Below are positions 59,807-64,000 of a DNA stretch of 64,000 nucleotides, one piece after another. The position numbers were made by a program, and so were the translations under genes. Below the pieces are notes generated by a model. That model saw only the letters and a program-made list of their open reading frames with translations. It was not told the origin of the DNA and made no database searches. The stretch's first letter is position 1, and each line of letters starts with the position of its first letter. Origin of the DNA: UBA9676 sp036522155 (GTDB taxonomy: Bacteria > Actinomycetota > Actinomycetes > Streptosporangiales > Streptosporangiaceae); contig DATDGI010000158.1 in assembly GCA_036522155.1 (NCBI GenBank), positions 3,895 to 67,894 on the forward strand, given 5' to 3'.

Positions 59807-62407
59807 ATGATCGGGCAGGATCCTGCCGCAGGAGCGGGAGGCGCGGCCAGGCCGCCGATGCCGGAGGGAACGGTCACTTTCCTGCTCACGGATATCGAGG
59901 GATCGACCCGGATGTGGGAAGCGCATCCGGCTGCCATGAGACATGCTCTGGAACGGCACAACGGCTGCGTTAGGGCGGCGGTCGAAGGCCATGGCGGCAC
60001 GGTGGTCACGAGCCGAGGGGAGGGAGATAGCTTCTTCGCGGTGTTCGCCAGTGCCGTCGCCGCGGTCGAAGCCGCCGCCGCCTGCCAGCACCGGCTGCTT
60101 GCCGAGCAGTGGCCGCCCGGGATCTCCATCCGGGTCCGCATGGCGCTTCACACCGGAGAAGCGGACCTCTGCGACGGCGAGTATCACGGTCATGCCGCAA
60201 TCAATCGGTGCGCGCGAGTGCGGGGGGCGGCGCACGGTGGCCAGGTGCTGGTTACCAAGGCCACCCGCGACCTGGTCCTTTCCCATCTGGACGCTGGCTT
60301 GGGGTTCGAGGACCTCGGAGAACATCGCCTGCGCGACATCAGTGAGCCAGAGCGGATCTATCAGCTGACCCACCCGGGCCTGCCGCGGGAGTTCGGCCCC
60401 ATCAGCACCCTCGATCGCCAGCGCGATAATCTGCCGGCCCAGGCGACCAGCTTCATCGGGCGCGGCGACGAGCTGGCTCACGCGCATGAGATCTTGTCAC
60501 GGAACCGGATCCTCACCTTGACCGGGCCGGGCGGGGCGGGGAAGACGCGGCTGGCGTTGCGGATCGCTGGCGAGCTCGCGGGCAGGTTCGCCGACGGGGC
60601 CTGGCTGGTGGAACTGGGAGCCCTCACCGACCCGGAGCTCGTGCCGCAGCAGGTGGCGGTCGTCTTGCGCCGCCCGGATCTGGAGCTCGGCGCGCTGCGG
60701 GATAAGAGGCTGCTGATCGTGCTCGACAATTGTGAGCATCTCATCGGGAGCTGCGCCGAACTAGTCACCTCCATGGTCAGTGCTTGTCCGGGTATCGCGG
60801 TGCTGTCGACATCCCGGGAGCCGCTGCAGGTGCCGGGTGAGGTGACCTTGGTGGTGCAACCGCTCGCTCCCACCGATGCGGCGCGGCTGTTCGCAGAGCG
60901 GTCGGCAGCGGTTCGTCCCGGCCTCGATCTCAGCCGCAGCTCTGCGACGGTTGAGGCGATCTGCCGGATGCTGGATGGGATGCCGCTGGCCATTGAGCTG
61001 GCCGCGGCGCGGACCCGGGCCATGACCCCGGCCGAGATCCTCGAGCGGCTTCACGACCGGTTCCGGCTGCTCACCGGCGGCAGCCGGACCGCGGCCGGGA
61101 GGCACCAGACCCTGCGCGCCACCGTGGACTGGAGCTACGGCCTGCTCGATACCCATGAGAAGGCTCTCTTCCGGCGCTTGTCGGTGTTCGCCGGGAGCTG
61201 GCGCATGGCGTCAGCCGAGGCCGTGTGCGGCGACGGCGCTGGCGCTGACCTCGATGTGCCCGATCTGGTGCTCAGACTGGCCGACAAGTCCCTCGTGGGA
61301 GTCGAGGGTGACGTGCGCAGCCGGTACCGGGTGCTGGAGACGCTGAGGCAATACGGGCTGGAGCGGCTCGACGAGGCAGGCGAGGCGGCGGAGTTCCGGC
61401 GCCGGCACGGGGAGCACTTCCTGGCCCTCACCATGTCGGATGACTGGCCTACCCAGACGTGGTGGCTCGACGCCCGGGTGCAGGCGGTCGCGCCCGAGCT
61501 TGACAACCTGCGGGCCGCGCTCGAGTGGAGCCAGGCCCAGCCAGCCGATGTCCAGCTCAGCCTCGTAATTGGCATGGCTCCGCTCTGGATGGCACAGGGA
61601 CGGTTCGCCGAAGGAGCAAATGCGCTGCAAGGGGCGCTCGATCGCAGCCCTGAGCCCACTATGCTCCGGCTCCGGGCGCTTGAGCGGCTCGGATGGCTAG
61701 CGGTGGAGCACGGCGATCTCTCCTCCGCCGCGGCCGCCGCAGAGGAGATGCTCGGGCTGAGCGAACACACCGGCGGTGGGGGGCGCGCCATCGCCCTCTC
61801 GCTCGCCGGGTACATCGCACTGCAGATGGGCGACCTGGCCCAGGCCAGCGACAGTCTCGCTGAGGGCCTGATCGGCTACCAGGCGGCCGGCGACCTGGTC
61901 GGTGTCGCGCAGGTCCGTCACACCCAGGGATCGGTTGCCCGGAGGCGAGCAGACCTCCCCGCCGCACAGTCCCTCTTCGCTGAGGTCATCTCGATTGCTG
62001 ACAAGACCGGTGACCATGGCCTGGCCGTTTATGCGCTACTGAGCATGATCCCTATCTTGCTGGACCAGGGAGAAACCGCCGCGGCCCGCGACAGGTGGCA
62101 GCAAGCGCATCACAAGACCAGGACGCGGGAATTGGCCGTGCTCAACCTAGCTTTGCTGGGCTACGCTGCCGCCATCGCCGCCGCCGACGGTCAGCCGGCC
62201 CGGGCCGTGATCCTGGCCCAGGTCGCCCTGCGACTCCAGGCAGAGACAGGCTGGCAGGACGCCCAGCTACTGGAGTGGTTCTGGCGCACCCTCAGCCCCG
62301 CCTTCGAAATCCTTGGCGAAGACACCGCCGCAGAGGCACAAGCGAAAGGTGATCTTATGACGGTCGGAGAGGCGCTGGACTATGCGGCTAGCGGCGATGA
62401 CGACTGA
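59807..62407 (+). CDS. Class III nucleotide cyclase domain fused to NB-ARC ATPase and TPR
   Basis: An 866-aa regulator. Residues about 20-190 form a class III adenylate/guanylate-cyclase domain: metal Asp29 (FLLTDIEGST) and Asp74 (RGEGDSFFAVF), with AINRCARV later. Residues about 215-520 form an NB-ARC-like ATPase (TLTGPGGAGKTRLA near 235-248; Walker B LLIVLDNCEHL; LSTSREPLQVPGE). The rest is TPR-like helical repeats. This architecture is common in actinobacterial signal proteins. No operon partner is seen. Confidence 0.87.
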   Translation: MIGQDPAAGAGGAARPPMPEGTVTFLLTDIEGSTRMWEAHPAAMRHALERHNGCVRAAVEGHGGTVVTSRGEGDSFFAVFASAVAAVEAAAACQHRLLAEQWPPGISIRVRMALHTGEADLCDGEYHGHAAINRCARVRGAAHGGQVLVTKATRDLVLSHLDAGLGFEDLGEHRLRDISEPERIYQLTHPGLPREFGPISTLDRQRDNLPAQATSFIGRGDELAHAHEILSRNRILTLTGPGGAGKTRLALRIAGELAGRFADGAWLVELGALTDPELVPQQVAVVLRRPDLELGALRDKRLLIVLDNCEHLIGSCAELVTSMVSACPGIAVLSTSREPLQVPGEVTLVVQPLAPTDAARLFAERSAAVRPGLDLSRSSATVEAICRMLDGMPLAIELAAARTRAMTPAEILERLHDRFRLLTGGSRTAAGRHQTLRATVDWSYGLLDTHEKALFRRLSVFAGSWRMASAEAVCGDGAGADLDVPDLVLRLADKSLVGVEGDVRSRYRVLETLRQYGLERLDEAGEAAEFRRRHGEHFLALTMSDDWPTQTWWLDARVQAVAPELDNLRAALEWSQAQPADVQLSLVIGMAPLWMAQGRFAEGANALQGALDRSPEPTMLRLRALERLGWLAVEHGDLSSAAAAAEEMLGLSEHTGGGGRAIALSLAGYIALQMGDLAQASDSLAEGLIGYQAAGDLVGVAQVRHTQGSVARRRADLPAAQSLFAEVISIADKTGDHGLAVYALLSMIPILLDQGETAAARDRWQQAHHKTRTRELAVLNLALLGYAAAIAAADGQPARAVILAQVALRLQAETGWQDAQLLEWFWRTLSPAFEILGEDTAAEAQAKGDLMTVGEALDYAASGDDD

Positions 62408-62541
62408 CGCGGGCAGCGCATCGCCTCGGCCCTGGACAGGCCGCGGACGTGAATGCCCTGCTGCGGAAGTGACGCGTAACCTCGGCTAGTTCCTCTCCGT
62501 GCAGGCCACCCTCCCGGTGTGCCTTCCGGAGCTGGTCGTGG

Positions 62542-63999
62542 TCAGCCGGGAGGCCGGGCCGCCTGGATCAGGCGCTCGATGTCCACGCCGAATGTCCGGT
62601 CGCCATCGATTGGGCCGATGACCCCGGCCAGCCAGTCCAGTACCGGCTGGCATCCTGCTGGCGGCTGGCGCCTGGACAGCTCCGCCGCCTGGTAGCCGGC
62701 GAGCAACTCACATGCGGTGACCACGTGAGCGTGCCGCAGCGCGGTGCGGAGTTTCTCGGTGGCCTCCCAGGCGAAGGACTGCACGTCCTCCTGGCCGCCA
62801 GATGTCTCGATCAGGCCGACCGGGGTGGCGGCCGCCAGGCGCCTCATCGCATGCACTTCCCCGGCGGCACGCTTATGGACTGGCGACAGGCCGGCCTGAG
62901 GACCTGGCTCGCGGGCCAGCTGCGCAGTCAGCCCGGTCACCGTGGGATCCATCAGCCGGTGGATGCGCGCCGCTGCCACCTCCGCCGCATGGCAGAACGC
63001 GGCCGTGAGCTGGTCGCAGTGTGCGGCCAGGTCGATGCCGTGGAACCCGGCGGTGCCGATGAACCTTCCGTCGAGATAGGCGGGGGAGTCGGTGACCCCG
63101 GTCAGGGCGCGGTGCGCGGCGGTCTCCAGCAGGGCGGCGGCCCGATGCAGGTGAGCGAGCACCGGACCGGCTACCCGGAACGACACCGGCGCCTGCAGGG
63201 ACCGGGGCGACGGCTCATCGCCGACGGCCGTGCGGAGCCGCCCGAGCACGGCGGCGAGTATGTCGTCGCCTCGCCCGCATGCGGCGCTGTAGGGATCGCG
63301 CGACGCGCCCGCCGCGACGATGGACAGTGCCGCGGACGCCTCCATCAGTGAGGTGAGCGCGGCCGCCTCGTGGAGGCAGAGCACGGACAAGGCGGTGGAC
63401 CCGGGCACGCCCTCGATCAGGGCGATGCCCTCTTTCGGGCCGAGGCTGAACTCGCTCAGGCCCCGGCGGCGCAGCGCCTGGCTCGCGGACAGTAGGGCTC
63501 CGCCCGGCCCGAGTACCTGGCCGATGCCGACCAGAGGCCCGAAGGCATGTGCCAGCTGCATGATCTCGCCCGCGGCCCCCATCCCGGTACGGGGAACCGC
63601 CGGCACGATGCGGCGGTTGAGGAATTCGGCGAGCCGCTGGCAGAGCCCGGCCGACACGGCCGCGTCGCCGGACAGGAACGTCAGCAGCCTGACCGTGATG
63701 ATCGCCCGGACCTCGGACTGGCCCAGCCACGGCGGGCCGCCCGTGGCCCGCGCCAGCAGCAGGTTGCGCTGGTGGGAAAGCTGCTGCTGCCCGGTGAGGC
63801 GAACCGTGGAAAGCGCCCCCATGCCGGTGTTCACGCCATACACCGGCCGCCCGTCGCTAAGCGCCTGCCGGGCTTCGGTGCAGCGCTGCTGCACCGAGGC
63901 GAGCAAGCTCGGCCCGATGCTGACGGCCTGGCCGGCGGCAACGGCCCTGACCAGGCCGAGATCCGCGTCACCGGCTTCGGTGATCGCGAGAGCAGGCAT
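62542..63999 (-). CDS. Aromatic amino acid ammonia-lyase-fold protein, MIO serine replaced
   Basis: A 485-aa protein of the histidine/phenylalanine ammonia-lyase superfamily: PVYGVNTGMGALS with catalytic-type Tyr54, HQRNLLLARATG, GPKEGIALIEGVPGSTAL, and SGGQEDVQSFAWEATEKL near the C-terminus. The MIO tripeptide Ala-Ser-Gly, normally GASGDLAPL, reads GAAGEIMQL (Ala142-Ala143-Gly144), so the electrophilic MIO group should not form. The ATG at 63999 is 1 base from the window edge; the gene could begin further right. Confidence 0.8.
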   Translation of the reverse strand: MPALAITEAGDADLGLVRAVAAGQAVSIGPSLLASVQQRCTEARQALSDGRPVYGVNTGMGALSTVRLTGQQQLSHQRNLLLARATGGPPWLGQSEVRAIITVRLLTFLSGDAAVSAGLCQRLAEFLNRRIVPAVPRTGMGAAGEIMQLAHAFGPLVGIGQVLGPGGALLSASQALRRRGLSEFSLGPKEGIALIEGVPGSTALSVLCLHEAAALTSLMEASAALSIVAAGASRDPYSAACGRGDDILAAVLGRLRTAVGDEPSPRSLQAPVSFRVAGPVLAHLHRAAALLETAAHRALTGVTDSPAYLDGRFIGTAGFHGIDLAAHCDQLTAAFCHAAEVAAARIHRLMDPTVTGLTAQLAREPGPQAGLSPVHKRAAGEVHAMRRLAAATPVGLIETSGGQEDVQSFAWEATEKLRTALRHAHVVTACELLAGYQAAELSRRQPPAGCQPVLDWLAGVIGPIDGDRTFGVDIERLIQAARPPG

Positions 64000-64000
64000 C

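Overview
The window comes from a very GC-rich actinomycete chromosome. Codon third positions are almost all G or C, GTG starts are common, and many genes look leaderless, with a TANNNT hexamer 6-7 bases before the start. The gene families (tyrosinase, HelR, DUF574 methyltransferases, sortase F, Drr-type transporters, an integrative element of the pSAM2/AICE type) fit a soil member of the Streptomycetales/Streptosporangiales. I cannot name the genus from sequence alone.

1-30 kb is mostly ordinary chromosome. It opens with a minus-strand tyrosinase unit with a gamma-carbonic-anhydrase-like protein. An efflux block follows: lipoprotein, HlyD-like adaptor, and MacB-type ATPase and permease. Next come an ABC-2 exporter with a two-component system, then a large membrane STAND ATPase beside a DUF4397 surface protein and a class F sortase. 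A run of single genes follows: methyltransferases, VOC and SnoaL-like proteins, and a G1 glutamic peptidase in AT-richer DNA. HelR is preceded by what looks like a rifamycin-associated element and a 33-codon glycosyltransferase stub. A tRNA-Lys with an integrase relic, a glutaryl-CoA-dehydrogenase-like enzyme and an MFS exporter close the region.

30.3-49.4 kb is an accretion zone at tRNA-Phe. The tRNA cluster Glu-Asp-Phe is followed by four direct copies of the 3' part of tRNA-Phe, at 30584, 38112, 47989 and 49319, plus a partial flank relic at 42027. The first interval is a compact AICE: integrase (frameshifted), excisionase, RepSA-like initiator, XRE regulator, monooxygenase and ATP-binding protein, with shared operators, a 119-nt hairpin and a 28-bp perfect palindrome. 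No transfer (FtsK/Tra) gene is visible. The second interval holds a broken restriction-modification-like gene, two abutting IS630-family elements (one with a classic A7 frameshift site), a DedA protein, a broken DinB-like gene, a Drr-type exporter and a hydrolase. The third holds one GNAT gene.

49.4-64 kb returns to chromosome. It has an aldo/keto reductase, a TetR/FAD-monooxygenase divergent pair with a repeated operator, and a tightly coupled four-gene membrane operon: osmoprotectant-type binding lipoprotein, degenerate PAP2-kinase fusion, PAP2 phosphatase, and pseudokinase-UPF0104 flippase-like fusion. A cyclase/NB-ARC/TPR regulator follows. The window ends with an aromatic-ammonia-lyase-fold protein whose MIO-forming serine is replaced by alanine.
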